From assembly GCA_030683815.1 (NCBI GenBank), contig JAUXPJ010000010.1, positions 1 to 64,000 on the forward strand: a DNA stretch of 64,000 nucleotides, read 5' to 3'. Origin of the DNA: Flavobacteriaceae bacterium. GTDB taxonomy: Bacteria > Bacteroidota > Bacteroidia > Flavobacteriales > Flavobacteriaceae. Numbering within the stretch: the first letter of the stretch is position 1; every line of letters starts with the position of its first letter. The notes beneath the pieces are model-generated. The model was given only the letters and a program-made list of their open reading frames with translations. It had not been told where the DNA came from and made no database searches. The position numbers and the translations under genes are program-made. Below, piece by piece: positions 26,196 through 35,627 of the stretch.

Positions 26196-29100
26196 ATGAA
26201 AAAACAATTAATTTTCTTATTTGCGGCACTCATGCTGTCATTAAGTTCTTATGCTCAAGTTACAACTGCCCAAGTTCAGGGAGTAATTTTAGATGACTCA
26301 GAAATGGGACTTTTTGGCGCCAATGTAGTAGCCGAACATTTACCAACAGGTTCTACTTACGGAACCAATACATTAGACAATGGTAGATATAACATTCCCA
26401 ACTTAAGAGTTGGTGGTCCTTACAAAATTACCATTAGTTTTGTTGGATTTGAAACTCAAACTATGGATAATGTTTTTCTAAACGTTGGAGATAAACTCAA
26501 ATTAAATTTTACCCTTAAAGGTGCAGCCACAGAATTGGCAACCATAGAAATTAAAGCTACTGCCGGTGGCATTTTCCAAAGTGATAGAACAGGAGCATCA
26601 ACTAACATCAGTAAAAATCAGATTAAAACGATGCCGACAATTTCAAGATCAACGGCTGATTTAACCAGATTAACACCTTCATCTGATGGACATTCATTCG
26701 GTGGAAGAAACAACCAAATGAATAACTTTACGTTGGACGGTTCTATTTTTAATAATCCATACGGTTTAGATGCTGCCACTCCGGGCGGACAAACCAATGC
26801 ACAACCCGTTTCATTAGACGCTATCGATCAAATTCAGGTTGATATTGCTCCTTATGATGTTACAAAAGCCGGATTTACAGGAGCTTCTGTTAATGCCGTA
26901 ACTAAATCGGGTACGAATGAATTTCACGGAACAGTTTTTGGGTTTTATAGAAATCAAGATTTAACCGGAGGTAAAGTTAAAGGAGAAAATGTTTTTAAAG
27001 GAGATTTAAAACATTTACAAGCTGGTTTCAGTTTAGGTGGACCTATTATCAAAGATAAATTATTCTTCTTTGCCAATGCGGAAATGGAAGATCGCTCCGA
27101 TTTAGGCTCTAACTTTTTAGCAAAACGTTCCGGTTTAACGGGAGATAGAGTTTCACGAGTTGAAGCTGCTGATTTAGATTTAGTTTCTCAAACATTGAAA
27201 AACAGATTTGGTTACGAAACGGGTGCCTATGAGAATTACATTCATGACACTAAAAACGTAAAAGCATTAGTGAAATTAGATTGGAATATCAATGATATAC
27301 ATACTTTATCAGCTACTTATAACTTTTTAGATGCCTCTTTGGGTAAACCGGCGCATCCTGAAGCTATCGGCAGAAGAGGTCCAGACCAAACAACTTTACA
27401 GTTTTTTAACTCTGGATATACCATCAATAACGTATTACATTCTGGAATCGTAGAGTTAAAATCAAATTTCAGTAATAAATTCTCGAATAACTTACAAGCA
27501 GGGATAACTAAATTTAGTGATTCAAGAGATCCGTTTTCTACTCCATTCCCTGTTTTAAATATCAATAAAGATGGAAGTAGATATATTGTTGCAGGTCATG
27601 AACCATTCTCTATTCACAATGTTTTAGATCAAAAAGTATATCAAGTTACAGATAATTTTAATATCTATTCCGGAAATCATACCTATACTATTGGAACTTC
27701 ATTTGAAAAATTTGAATTTGGAAACTCATTTAACTTAGGTGTCAATGAACCTTATGGAGTTCCTTATGCGGGTGGAACTTTTGGCCCCGGTTTTGCAAGT
27801 GTTACAGATTTTGTAAACTTTGTAAATTCTGGTGGTATGGATCCTATAGTGCAACATGCAAAAGATGTAAACGCCGCAGGAGGTTTCCCTTTCTCTTATA
27901 CGAATGTTGGACAATGGGCTCTTTATATACAAGATGAGTGGGCTGTAAATGATAAATTTACTTTAACCTACGGAATCCGCATGGATAAGCCATTGTATTT
28001 TGATACTTCCGATCAAGCTAAAGCAGTCCAAGACCGCGCTTTTGATTATGACCCAACTATCACATATTACGATGAAAATGGTAGAGGTTTAACTTTTGAC
28101 CACAGTCATATGCCAAGCGGTACCCCTTTATTCTCACCAAGAGTTGGTTTTAATTACGATGTAAAAGGTGATAAAACACAACAATTTAGAGGAGGTACAG
28201 GTTTATTCTCTGGTCGTTTTCCATTTGTGTGGATTGGAAACCAAGTGTCTAGTCCAAACTGGTGGTTCTACCAAATGACAGCTTATGACTTTAAATTCCC
28301 GCAAGTTTGGAGAACAAACTTAGGATATGATCGCAAGTTAAATAACGGGTGGTCTTCTAGTGTTGATGTAGTTTATACGAAAGATATCAACGCAATGATG
28401 GTAAGAAACTACGGATTAAATACACCAACAGGAACACTTCAAGGTGCAGGCGGTGATAATCGAGTTATTTATAATCCGGCAACTGACAGAGCTAATTTTA
28501 CCGGATTTGGTTTCCCAATTCCTGTTGATGCTTATGTATTTACGAATGACGATAAAGGATATACTTTTAATACCTCTTTTCAGGTATTTAAAACTTGGAA
28601 CAATAATGCAACGGCCAGTTTAGCATATGATTATTTGGTTTCTAAAGATGCCAGTTCAATTCCAGCTGAAATTTCTTCGGATGCTTTTGCTAGAAATCCT
28701 GCCATTGGTAATGTAAATCAAGCTGTAGAGTCTCATTCACGATTTGGACATAACCATCGTTTTGTTGGTTCTTTCAACAAACGATTTGATTATGGAAATG
28801 GTAAATATGCAACTTCTGTTGGTATGTTTATGGAGTATGTTAAAGGTGGTCGTTATAGTTATACTTATGCAGGTGATATCAATAATGATGGTTCTAACTT
28901 AAATGATTTAATTTTTATTCCAACTGCAAACCAAATTAATGCCATGGTATTTACAGGAACTCAAACTGAGCAAAGTGCTCAAAGAGTTGCATTAGAAAAC
29001 TTTATTAAACAAGATGATTACTTAAGTAGCCGTCGTGGAGATTATGCCGGAAAATATGCGACAACTTTGCCTTGGCGTTCCAATTGGGATATGAAAATAT

Positions 29101-29357
29101 TACAAGATTTCTTCTTAAATACACAGAAATCAAAATCAATTCAGTTGAGTATTGATATCTTAAATGTAGGTAATTTTATCAACTCTGATTGGGGTGTGAG
29201 AAAAAATCCAACCAACACTCAGCCAATTGGTGTAACTGTTGACAGTAGTGGATATCCAACCTATTCATTTGATACGAATTTAAAATCAACTTATACCAAT
29301 GATTTTAGTTTGTTATCAAGATGGCAAATGCAATTTGGTTTAAGATATATTTTCTAA
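26196..29357 (+). CDS. Oar-like TonB-dependent outer-membrane receptor
   Basis: A 1053-residue outer-membrane protein. Residues 1-20 are a signal peptide (cut after SSYAQ); about 24-115 is a carboxypeptidase-regulatory-like beta domain; a plug follows (about 125-240) with FGGRNNQMNNFTLDGS and GFTGASVNAVTKSGTNEFHG; the rest is a barrel ending in aromatic FGLRYIF. The plug pattern is that of Oar (OmpA-related) proteins. The ligand is unknown and no SusD partner is adjacent. Two TATATTTG boxes (26115 and 26133) lie upstream. Confidence 0.9.
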   Translation: MKKQLIFLFAALMLSLSSYAQVTTAQVQGVILDDSEMGLFGANVVAEHLPTGSTYGTNTLDNGRYNIPNLRVGGPYKITISFVGFETQTMDNVFLNVGDKLKLNFTLKGAATELATIEIKATAGGIFQSDRTGASTNISKNQIKTMPTISRSTADLTRLTPSSDGHSFGGRNNQMNNFTLDGSIFNNPYGLDAATPGGQTNAQPVSLDAIDQIQVDIAPYDVTKAGFTGASVNAVTKSGTNEFHGTVFGFYRNQDLTGGKVKGENVFKGDLKHLQAGFSLGGPIIKDKLFFFANAEMEDRSDLGSNFLAKRSGLTGDRVSRVEAADLDLVSQTLKNRFGYETGAYENYIHDTKNVKALVKLDWNINDIHTLSATYNFLDASLGKPAHPEAIGRRGPDQTTLQFFNSGYTINNVLHSGIVELKSNFSNKFSNNLQAGITKFSDSRDPFSTPFPVLNINKDGSRYIVAGHEPFSIHNVLDQKVYQVTDNFNIYSGNHTYTIGTSFEKFEFGNSFNLGVNEPYGVPYAGGTFGPGFASVTDFVNFVNSGGMDPIVQHAKDVNAAGGFPFSYTNVGQWALYIQDEWAVNDKFTLTYGIRMDKPLYFDTSDQAKAVQDRAFDYDPTITYYDENGRGLTFDHSHMPSGTPLFSPRVGFNYDVKGDKTQQFRGGTGLFSGRFPFVWIGNQVSSPNWWFYQMTAYDFKFPQVWRTNLGYDRKLNNGWSSSVDVVYTKDINAMMVRNYGLNTPTGTLQGAGGDNRVIYNPATDRANFTGFGFPIPVDAYVFTNDDKGYTFNTSFQVFKTWNNNATASLAYDYLVSKDASSIPAEISSDAFARNPAIGNVNQAVESHSRFGHNHRFVGSFNKRFDYGNGKYATSVGMFMEYVKGGRYSYTYAGDINNDGSNLNDLIFIPTANQINAMVFTGTQTEQSAQRVALENFIKQDDYLSSRRGDYAGKYATTLPWRSNWDMKILQDFFLNTQKSKSIQLSIDILNVGNFINSDWGVRKNPTNTQPIGVTVDSSGYPTYSFDTNLKSTYTNDFSLLSRWQMQFGLRYIF

Positions 29358-29378
29358 AATCTAATTTTACTAACTTTG

Positions 29379-29405
29379 AACCACGCCAATTGGCGTGGTT
29401 TTTTT
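29379..29405 (+). terminator. Rho-independent terminator after the TonB receptor
   Basis: AACCACGCC (29379-29387), loop AATT, GGCGTGGTT (29392-29400), then a run of T. The stem is perfect. Downstream, 29406-29582 is AT spacer with short GATACC/CCAGATA direct repeats near 29529-29572. Confidence 0.9.
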
Positions 29406-29582
29406 ATGAAAGGGTGTGTTTATAAAGTTTGTAATGTTCATAAAGTTATTAATCATTATAACTTTCTAACTTTTAACACTGGTAGTGAGAGAAGTCAAAC
29501 TATTTAACTTTAAACTTTAAACATACAAAATACCAGATACCTGATACCAGATATCTGATACCTGATACTATATACAATTTTC

Positions 29583-30053
29583 ATGAAATACCGTTTACTC
29601 ACCAAAGAACAATTAGAAGCGCTTCCTGTAGAATTCTCCACTTTTTTAGCGAGTCAACAAATTGATGCAAAAGAATGGAAACAATTAAATAAAGATAAAC
29701 CAAAAGTTGTTCTTGAAGAATTACAAGTTTTTAGCGATTTTGTTTGGGAAGATGTGTTGACAAAAGTCAGTTATTTAGAACATAGTTCAGAACAACATCT
29801 CAATTTATTTAAGTGCGAAGTCGATATAATAAATAGAATTTATATCAAAATACAATTTCCTGAAATTGACTTGACAACCACAAACGGTTTAAATTGGTTA
29901 ATGAATCACCTGAAGGATGAGAAAGTTGAAGCTTTTAAAGGATCAAAATCCTATAATCCTGAGAGGAATATTGAAATATTTAAACTGATTGAACAAGGTA
30001 GTGTAATTTCGAAAGATCAATTGTACGAAGCTGTCAGCCAATTAATTGCTTAA
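29583..30053 (+). CDS. DUF6495-family protein
   Basis: A 156-residue soluble protein with no signal peptide or membrane segment; it matches a conserved Bacteroidota family (DUF6495) by its opening MKYRLLTKEQLEALPVEFS and the aromatic SDFVWEDVLTKVSYLEH. The function is unknown. It meets the sirtuin gene tail to tail, overlapping by 20 bases at the 3' ends, so the two cannot share a transcript. Confidence 0.78.
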   Translation: MKYRLLTKEQLEALPVEFSTFLASQQIDAKEWKQLNKDKPKVVLEELQVFSDFVWEDVLTKVSYLEHSSEQHLNLFKCEVDIINRIYIKIQFPEIDLTTTNGLNWLMNHLKDEKVEAFKGSKSYNPERNIEIFKLIEQGSVISKDQLYEAVSQLIA

Positions 30054-30717
30054 CAATTTGAGGGACTCCTACACTGGCTTTTTCTGCCAAAATAGTTAGA
30101 TTTCTAAAATTATTTTCTTGAATTGCAGGCTTTGGGTCAATAAAATATTTAGGGATGTTACTGCCGGCGTACATAATTATATTAGCGGCCGGATACACCT
30201 GCATGGAAGTACCAACAATAATCAAAATATCTGCTTGAGAAGTAATATGTATTGCTTTTTCTAACATTGGAACCATTTCTCCAAACCAAACAATATGTGG
30301 CCTCAATTGTGTTTTTTTATCGCATAAATCGCCTAAATTGATATCGGTTTTGCACTCATAAACAAGATTTTCATCAATAGAACTCCTAGATTTTAAAAGT
30401 TCTCCATGCAAATGAATTATATGGGAACTTCCGGCGCGTTCATGTAAATCATCAACATTTTGAGTGATGATGGTTACCTCAAATTGTTGTTCTAATAAGA
30501 CTAAAGCCAAATGCGCTTCATTGGGGTGAACATCTAATAATTGTTTTCTTCTCTGGTTATAAAAATCGAGTACTAAGGTTTTGTTTTTATACCATCCTTC
30601 AGGTGATGCAACTTCATAAACATTATGACCTTCCCACAATCCGTCAGTATCTCTAAAAGTTTTGAGTCCGCTTTCAGCACTGATTCCCGCACCTGTAAGC
30701 ACCGCAATTTTTTTCAT
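30034..30717 (-). CDS. cobB: Sirtuin-family NAD-dependent protein deacylase
   Basis: A 227-residue class III-like sirtuin. GAGISAESGLKTFRD is the NAD site, TQNVDDLHERAGS and HLHGEL hold the catalytic His (about residue 111), and RPHIVWFGEMVP follows. The zinc-binding loop has only two cysteines (YECKTDINLGDLCDKK), where E. coli CobB has four. It removes acyl groups from lysines; the specific acyl group is not readable. It starts one base after the preceding minus-strand gene. Confidence 0.9.
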   Translation of the reverse strand: MKKIAVLTGAGISAESGLKTFRDTDGLWEGHNVYEVASPEGWYKNKTLVLDFYNQRRKQLLDVHPNEAHLALVLLEQQFEVTIITQNVDDLHERAGSSHIIHLHGELLKSRSSIDENLVYECKTDINLGDLCDKKTQLRPHIVWFGEMVPMLEKAIHITSQADILIIVGTSMQVYPAANIIMYAGSNIPKYFIDPKPAIQENNFRNLTILAEKASVGVPQIVKQLIG

Positions 30718-30718
30718 A

Positions 30719-31090
30719 TTATTCTTTTATCACCTTTTGAATAGTAGCAATAGAGTCACAATTTTGAATAATGAGTGACCATTTTTCTTCATTAAAAGAA
30801 GTATTTATCCAATAAGTTTTACAAGGTTTTGTTTCAGTATTACTCTTCTTAAAATCTACATCACCATTTTTAATCATATTTGATAATGATAAAGAATCAA
30901 TTTGATGAGCAATTAAAATTAAATACGCAGAATTAGAGGTTTTGACAGTTTTAGACTGGATATTTTTCAATACTCTGGCATCAGGCATATAATCAAATGA
31001 AGCATCTTTTTTATTCCAGATAAATAAAACCACCAAAGCACCAATTGCAAATCCAAATCCGTATAAAAAGAAGCGTTTTTTTAAATCCAT
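30719..31090 (-). CDS. Membrane-anchored hypothetical protein (DUF4258-like)
   Basis: A 123-residue protein with a single N-terminal membrane segment (about 8-25) and a soluble domain. The YMPDARVLKNIQSKTV segment and two late cysteines (about 89 and 110) resemble small proteins annotated as DUF4258 in Flavobacteria, a match from memory only. It lies between ald and the sirtuin gene in the same direction. I cannot assign a function. Confidence 0.6.
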   Translation of the reverse strand: MDLKKRFFLYGFGFAIGALVVLFIWNKKDASFDYMPDARVLKNIQSKTVKTSNSAYLILIAHQIDSLSLSNMIKNGDVDFKKSNTETKPCKTYWINTSFNEEKWSLIIQNCDSIATIQKVIKE

Positions 31091-31141
31091 AAATAAATTT
31101 TAATTGTTTTATAACTTGTTAATATGCAACAAATTATATTT

Positions 31142-32341
31142 TTATAACATTAATAAATTGACATCTCTAAACGGTAAATTAAACCAATCGGCAACTGATT
31201 TATTGGTGAGAATACCGTGGTAAAGGTACATTCCTTTTCTCAAACTCAAATCAAATTTAAGGGCATTTTCAAATCCGCCTTCTTCAGCAATATTGAGTAA
31301 ATATGGACTGAATATATTGCTGATTGACAGTGATGCCGTTTTAGAATATCTTGATGGAATATTGGGTACACAATAATGAATAACCCCGTGTTTTGTAAAA
31401 GTTGATTCGTTATGCGAAGTTAAATCTGATGTTTCAAAACAGCCTCCTCTATCAATACTGACATCAACAATAATAGCTCCGTCTTTCATTTCTCTTACCA
31501 TATCTTCAGTAACCAAAATAGGAGAACGAGTTTTTCCTCGAACTGCTCCAATAGCAATATCGCATCGTTTTAAAGCTTTTGCAAGTGTCTTTGGCTGAAT
31601 AGTTGAAGTGTAAATTAATGTTCCTAAAGAATGTTGTAAATGTCTTAATTTAGTAATTGAATTGTCAAATATTTTTACTGAAGCTCCTAATCCTAAAGCA
31701 CTTCGAGCCGCAAATTCACCAACAGTTCCGGCTCCTAAAATAACCACTTCTGTAGGCGGAACACCTCCAATATTTCCCAATAACAAACCGTTTCCCTGAT
31801 GTACATTACTCATCAGCTCTGATGCAATAAGAATAGAAGCAATTCCTGCAATTTCGCTTAGAGATTTTACCACCGGATATTGATGATGTTCATCACGAAT
31901 AAAATCGAAAGCTACGGACGTTATTTTTTTAGTAGCCATCGCTTCAAAATAAGCTACAGATTGTGTTTTGAGTTGTAGGGTTGAAAATAAAAGACTTTGA
32001 GGTTTCATCAAAGCTATTTCTTCTAAAGTGGGTGGCGCCACTTTTAAAATGATATTACAGTTAAAAACTTCTTTTTGGTCATGCGTAATTTTGGCGCCGG
32101 CTTCTGCATATTCCTGATCAGAAAAGTTAGCTCCCTTACCGGCGTTGGATTCAATTACAATTCTATGACCTTGATTACACAAAGCATTAACAGCATCAGG
32201 CGTGAGGCAAATTCTTTTTTCTTGCAGAAAAACTTCCTTTGGAATGCCGATAAATAATTCGCCTTTTTGTTTTTTTACCTCTAGTTTTTCCTCTTGAGGC
32301 ATTAATTCACTTTTACTGAATGGAGAAACAGGATTACCCAT
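31142..32341 (-). CDS. ald: Alanine dehydrogenase
   Basis: A 399-residue NAD-dependent dehydrogenase of the alanine dehydrogenase/transhydrogenase family, which interconverts alanine and pyruvate plus ammonia. The N-terminal domain has IGIPKEVFLQEKRICLTPD, the NAD domain VVILGAGTVGEFAARSALGL (about residue 195), and DVSIDRGGCFETS closes the site. An N-terminal extension of about 28 residues precedes the usual start. The gene overlaps tsaE by 8 bases. Confidence 0.9.
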   Translation of the reverse strand: MGNPVSPFSKSELMPQEEKLEVKKQKGELFIGIPKEVFLQEKRICLTPDAVNALCNQGHRIVIESNAGKGANFSDQEYAEAGAKITHDQKEVFNCNIILKVAPPTLEEIALMKPQSLLFSTLQLKTQSVAYFEAMATKKITSVAFDFIRDEHHQYPVVKSLSEIAGIASILIASELMSNVHQGNGLLLGNIGGVPPTEVVILGAGTVGEFAARSALGLGASVKIFDNSITKLRHLQHSLGTLIYTSTIQPKTLAKALKRCDIAIGAVRGKTRSPILVTEDMVREMKDGAIIVDVSIDRGGCFETSDLTSHNESTFTKHGVIHYCVPNIPSRYSKTASLSISNIFSPYLLNIAEEGGFENALKFDLSLRKGMYLYHGILTNKSVADWFNLPFRDVNLLML

Positions 32342-32750
32342 GATTTAAAATTTCAATAGTTCGTTCTTGGTCGTTGATAACTTCAATGGTGATTTCATCA
32401 ATATTTAAAGGCAGTAAATTTTTTACTTTTTCCGGCCATTCAATAAAACACCAGGCTCCACTATCAAAATATTCTTCAATTCCCATATCCATTGCTTCCG
32501 TTTCTTTGTTAATTCGATAAAAATCAAAATGAAAAACTAAAACATTGTGATTGGATTGATATTGATTCACTAATGAAAAAGTAGGAGAACTAGTCACATC
32601 ATCAATCCCTAAAATTTTTACCAATTCTTTGATAAGTGTAGTTTTGCCGGCACCCATTTCTCCTTTAAAAGTGATAATCTTACTTTTAGAATTCTCTATA
32701 ATAGTTGCCGCAACTTGAGGCAAATCATTTAAATGATATTGTATTTTCAT
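32334..32750 (-). CDS. tsaE: tRNA threonylcarbamoyladenosine biosynthesis ATPase TsaE
   Basis: A 138-residue P-loop protein, KGEMGAGKTTLIKELVKIL near residue 29, SSPTFSLVNQY and IEWPEK, as in TsaE. It works with TsaB and TsaD in making t6A37 of tRNA; neither partner is in the window, but mtaB at 60411-61742 modifies the same base further. It lies 11 bases after porX and overlaps ald. Confidence 0.94.
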   Translation of the reverse strand: MKIQYHLNDLPQVAATIIENSKSKIITFKGEMGAGKTTLIKELVKILGIDDVTSSPTFSLVNQYQSNHNVLVFHFDFYRINKETEAMDMGIEEYFDSGAWCFIEWPEKVKNLLPLNIDEITIEVINDQERTIEILNHG

Positions 32751-32761
32751 CTGTAAAAAAA

Positions 32762-34309
32762 TTATTTTGGTGCAAATATAGCACAGGGAATAATCATTTC
32801 TTCTAATGAAATTCCCCCGTGTTGATAAGAGTTTTTATAATAATTAACATAATGATGAAAATTATTTGGATAGGCAAAAAATAAATTTTCCTTGGCAAAA
32901 ATAAAGGAACTGTTGATGGTAAGAGACGGAAGAAAAATGTCTTTCGGTTTTTTTTCTACATAAACATCATTGTTTTCATAAGACAAACTTTTGCCGGTTT
33001 TATAACGAAGATTTGAGCTGATTTCTTTATCGCCAATAACTTTTGTCGGATTTTTACAATTAATACTTCCGTGGTCTGTTGTAATAATCAATTTCATCCC
33101 TAATTGCTGCGCTTTTTGAATTATTTCTAATAAGGGTGAATTGTTAAACCAACTTAAGGTTAGTGAACGATAAGCTTTATCGTCTCCGGCCAATTCTTTA
33201 ATGACATCCATTTCCGTTTTAGCATGTGAAATCATATCTACAAAATTGTAAACGACCACTGTTAAAGCATTGTCTTTGTAGGATTTAAAATTATCTGCGG
33301 TTTGTTTTCCTGCTTTTAAATTGGTGATTTTGATAAAATCATGTTTTATTTTAAGCCCACAGCGTTTTAGATTTTCAGTCAAAAATTTATCTTCATACAG
33401 ATTTTTTAATCCGTCATCGGTGTCATTTTTCCAATATTGAGGATATTTTTTTTCCATTTCTGATGGCATCATTCCCGAAAACAACGCATTACGCGCATAT
33501 TGAGTTGCCGTAGGTAAAATGCTGAAATACATCAATTCATCTTCTTTTTTATAGAACTGATTGATGACCGGTTCAATTATTCTAAATTGGTCATAGCGCA
33601 AATTATCAATCACCACTAACAAAGTATTTTTTTCTTTTTTGATGATAGGAAAAACTACTTCTTTTAATAAATTATGCGACAAAATTGGTTTATCATCAGT
33701 AGTAAACCAATCTTTGTAGCGCTTTTTAATAAACTTAAAAAAGTGACTATTGGCTTCTTGTTTCTGACTTTCAAGAATTTCAACCATCGATAAATCGGTG
33801 ATATTTTCAAGTGCTAATTCCCAGTAAACCAACTTTTTATACAGGTGAATCCAATCTTCATAGGTCTTTACCATAGATAATTCTAATGCAATTTTTCGAA
33901 ATTCTTTTTGGTAATTAATCGTTGTTTTTTCTGAAATAAGCCGAGAATGATCCAAAGTCTTTTTAAGCGATAATAATATTTGATTGGGATTGACCGGTTT
34001 GATTAAATAATCGGCTATTTTGGAGCCGATTGCCTCTTCCATGATGAATTCTTCTTCACTTTTGGTAATCATGATAACGGGCAAATTGGGTCTTTTTTCT
34101 TTTAATTCAGTAAGTGTTTCCAATCCGCTTAATCCGGGCATATTTTCATCTAAAAAGACAATGTCAAAATCTTCTTCTTCAATAATGTCAACTGCGTCTG
34201 TTCCGTTAGAACAAGTAGTAACTTTATATTGTTTTTGTTCTAAAAATAAGATATGCGGTTTAAGCAAATCAATCTCATCATCAATCCAAAGTATCTGTAT
34301 TTCTCTCAT
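32762..34309 (-). CDS. porX: T9SS response regulator PorX (receiver plus PglZ domain)
   Basis: A 515-residue two-domain protein. The receiver domain (1-120) has WIDDE, the phospho-acceptor D54 in VFLDENMPG, and K104 in LIKPVNP. The C-terminal part (about 200-510) is a PglZ-type alkaline-phosphatase-fold domain with VVIDNLRYDQ, TQYARNALFSGMMPSE and TTDHGSINCKNP. PorX with the kinase PorY controls type IX secretion genes. The receiver fusion separates it from BREX PglZ. It heads a likely operon with tsaE and ald. Confidence 0.93.
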   Translation of the reverse strand: MREIQILWIDDEIDLLKPHILFLEQKQYKVTTCSNGTDAVDIIEEEDFDIVFLDENMPGLSGLETLTELKEKRPNLPVIMITKSEEEFIMEEAIGSKIADYLIKPVNPNQILLSLKKTLDHSRLISEKTTINYQKEFRKIALELSMVKTYEDWIHLYKKLVYWELALENITDLSMVEILESQKQEANSHFFKFIKKRYKDWFTTDDKPILSHNLLKEVVFPIIKKEKNTLLVVIDNLRYDQFRIIEPVINQFYKKEDELMYFSILPTATQYARNALFSGMMPSEMEKKYPQYWKNDTDDGLKNLYEDKFLTENLKRCGLKIKHDFIKITNLKAGKQTADNFKSYKDNALTVVVYNFVDMISHAKTEMDVIKELAGDDKAYRSLTLSWFNNSPLLEIIQKAQQLGMKLIITTDHGSINCKNPTKVIGDKEISSNLRYKTGKSLSYENNDVYVEKKPKDIFLPSLTINSSFIFAKENLFFAYPNNFHHYVNYYKNSYQHGGISLEEMIIPCAIFAPK

Positions 34310-34323
34310 TGTTACTATATTTG
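34295..34323 (+). promoter_or_regulatory. Promoter of the HD-domain gene
   Basis: TATATTTG (34316-34323) is an exact -7 box; CTG at 34295-34297 stands in for TTG at an 18-base spacing. It overlaps the 5' end of porX on the other strand, so the two genes are transcribed back to back. Confidence 0.55.
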
Positions 34324-34345
34324 TGAAACTATTTTAAGAATTAGT

Positions 34346-35587
34346 ATGGTGTTAGAGTTAAATGTCAACAAGTTTAAAATATTAAACGACCCAATTTACG
34401 GATTTATTACGATTCCAAATCGTTTAATTTTTGATTTAATAGAACATCCTTATTTTCAGAGGTTGCGCAGAATTTCTCAAATGGGATTGTCGTCTTTAGT
34501 TTATCCCGGAGCACATCATTCGAGGTTTCATCATGCTATTGGATGTGTTTATTTGATGCAAAAAGCAGTTAGAATTTTACGGTTTAAAGGAATTGAAATT
34601 ACTGATGAAGAGGAAAACGCACTTTATATTGCTATTTTACTACACGATATTGGCCACGGTGCTTTTTCACACGCGCTGGAAAATAGTATTGTATCAGAAA
34701 TAAATCACGAAGCCATTTCTTTAAAATTCATGGAAGCTTTAAACTTGGAGTTTAATTTCCAACTCGATTTAGCAATTGCTGTTTTTAAAGGAAATCATCC
34801 GAAGAAATTTTTGTACCAACTTATTTCGAGTCAATTAGATATGGATCGGTTAGATTATCTCAAACGCGATAGTTTTTATTCGGGTGTGGCCGAGGGGAAT
34901 ATCAATTCAGAAAGATTAATTGCGATGTTAAATGTACATGAAAATGAGTTGGTTATTGAAGAAAAAGGAATTTATTCTGTTGAAAAATTTATAGTTGGAA
35001 GACGATTGATGTATTGGCAAGTATATTTACATAAGACTGGATTAGCTGCTGAACTACTGTTAGTTAACATATTGAAAAGAGCAAAAGAATTGGCTTTGAA
35101 AGGAGTTGAATTATATGCAAACAGCAATTTAAAATACTTTTTATATCAATCAATTGATGCTTCTAATTTTGATGAAGAAACTCTTGTCATATTTGCTCAA
35201 TTAGATGATTATGATGTTTTATCAGCTATAAAAGAATGGACCAAGCATGAAGATAAAATTATTTCAACCCTCTCAAAAATGTTAATTAATAGGAAATTGC
35301 CAAAGATTATTTTACAAAAACAAAAATTTGGAAAAGTTGAAATAAATAAGGTTAAGAAAATGATTTTGGACAAATACGATGTAACTAAAAAAGAGATTTC
35401 ATATTTTGTTTTTGAAGGAAGTGTATCTAACCAAGCCTATAATTTAAAAGATAACAGCATCAAGATACTCTCTAAAAAGGGTAAAACAGTTGACTTAGCT
35501 ATCGCTTCAGACCAATTAAATTTATTAGCTTTATCTAAGCCGGTTATAAAATACTATATTTGTTTTCCTAAGCAGTTAAATTTATAA
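34346..35587 (+). CDS. HD-domain phosphohydrolase
   Basis: A 413-residue metal-dependent phosphohydrolase of the dNTP triphosphohydrolase-like group: [19 protein letters not shown] (about 57-75), [13 protein letters not shown] (about 103) and the [16 protein letters not shown] motif (about 165). Substrate is not known; relatives cleave (d)NTPs. ATG at 34346 is chosen; the frame extends upstream over the porX 5' end without a plausible domain. Confidence 0.88.
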   Translation: MVLELNVNKFKILNDPIYGFITIPNRLIFDLIEHPYFQRLRRISQMGLSSLVYPGAHHSRFHHAIGCVYLMQKAVRILRFKGIEITDEEENALYIAILLHDIGHGAFSHALENSIVSEINHEAISLKFMEALNLEFNFQLDLAIAVFKGNHPKKFLYQLISSQLDMDRLDYLKRDSFYSGVAEGNINSERLIAMLNVHENELVIEEKGIYSVEKFIVGRRLMYWQVYLHKTGLAAELLLVNILKRAKELALKGVELYANSNLKYFLYQSIDASNFDEETLVIFAQLDDYDVLSAIKEWTKHEDKIISTLSKMLINRKLPKIILQKQKFGKVEINKVKKMILDKYDVTKKEISYFVFEGSVSNQAYNLKDNSIKILSKKGKTVDLAIASDQLNLLALSKPVIKYYICFPKQLNL

Positions 35588-35595
35588 GTTAAGAG

Positions 35596-35622
35596 TTGTA
35601 AAAAAACTTTTTCATATTTTTG
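35596..35622 (+). promoter_or_regulatory. lpxD promoter, close to the start codon
   Basis: TTG (35596-35598), a 16-base spacer and TATTTTTG (35615-35622). The lpxD ATG at 35628 is only 5 bases after the -7 box, so transcription may begin at or near the A of ATG. Confidence 0.55.
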
Positions 35623-35627
35623 CATCA

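Noticed and set aside
32762-34309. BREX or other phage-defence PglZ
   Set aside because: The PglZ domain is fused to a receiver domain with D54, the architecture of PorX, and no brx genes are nearby.
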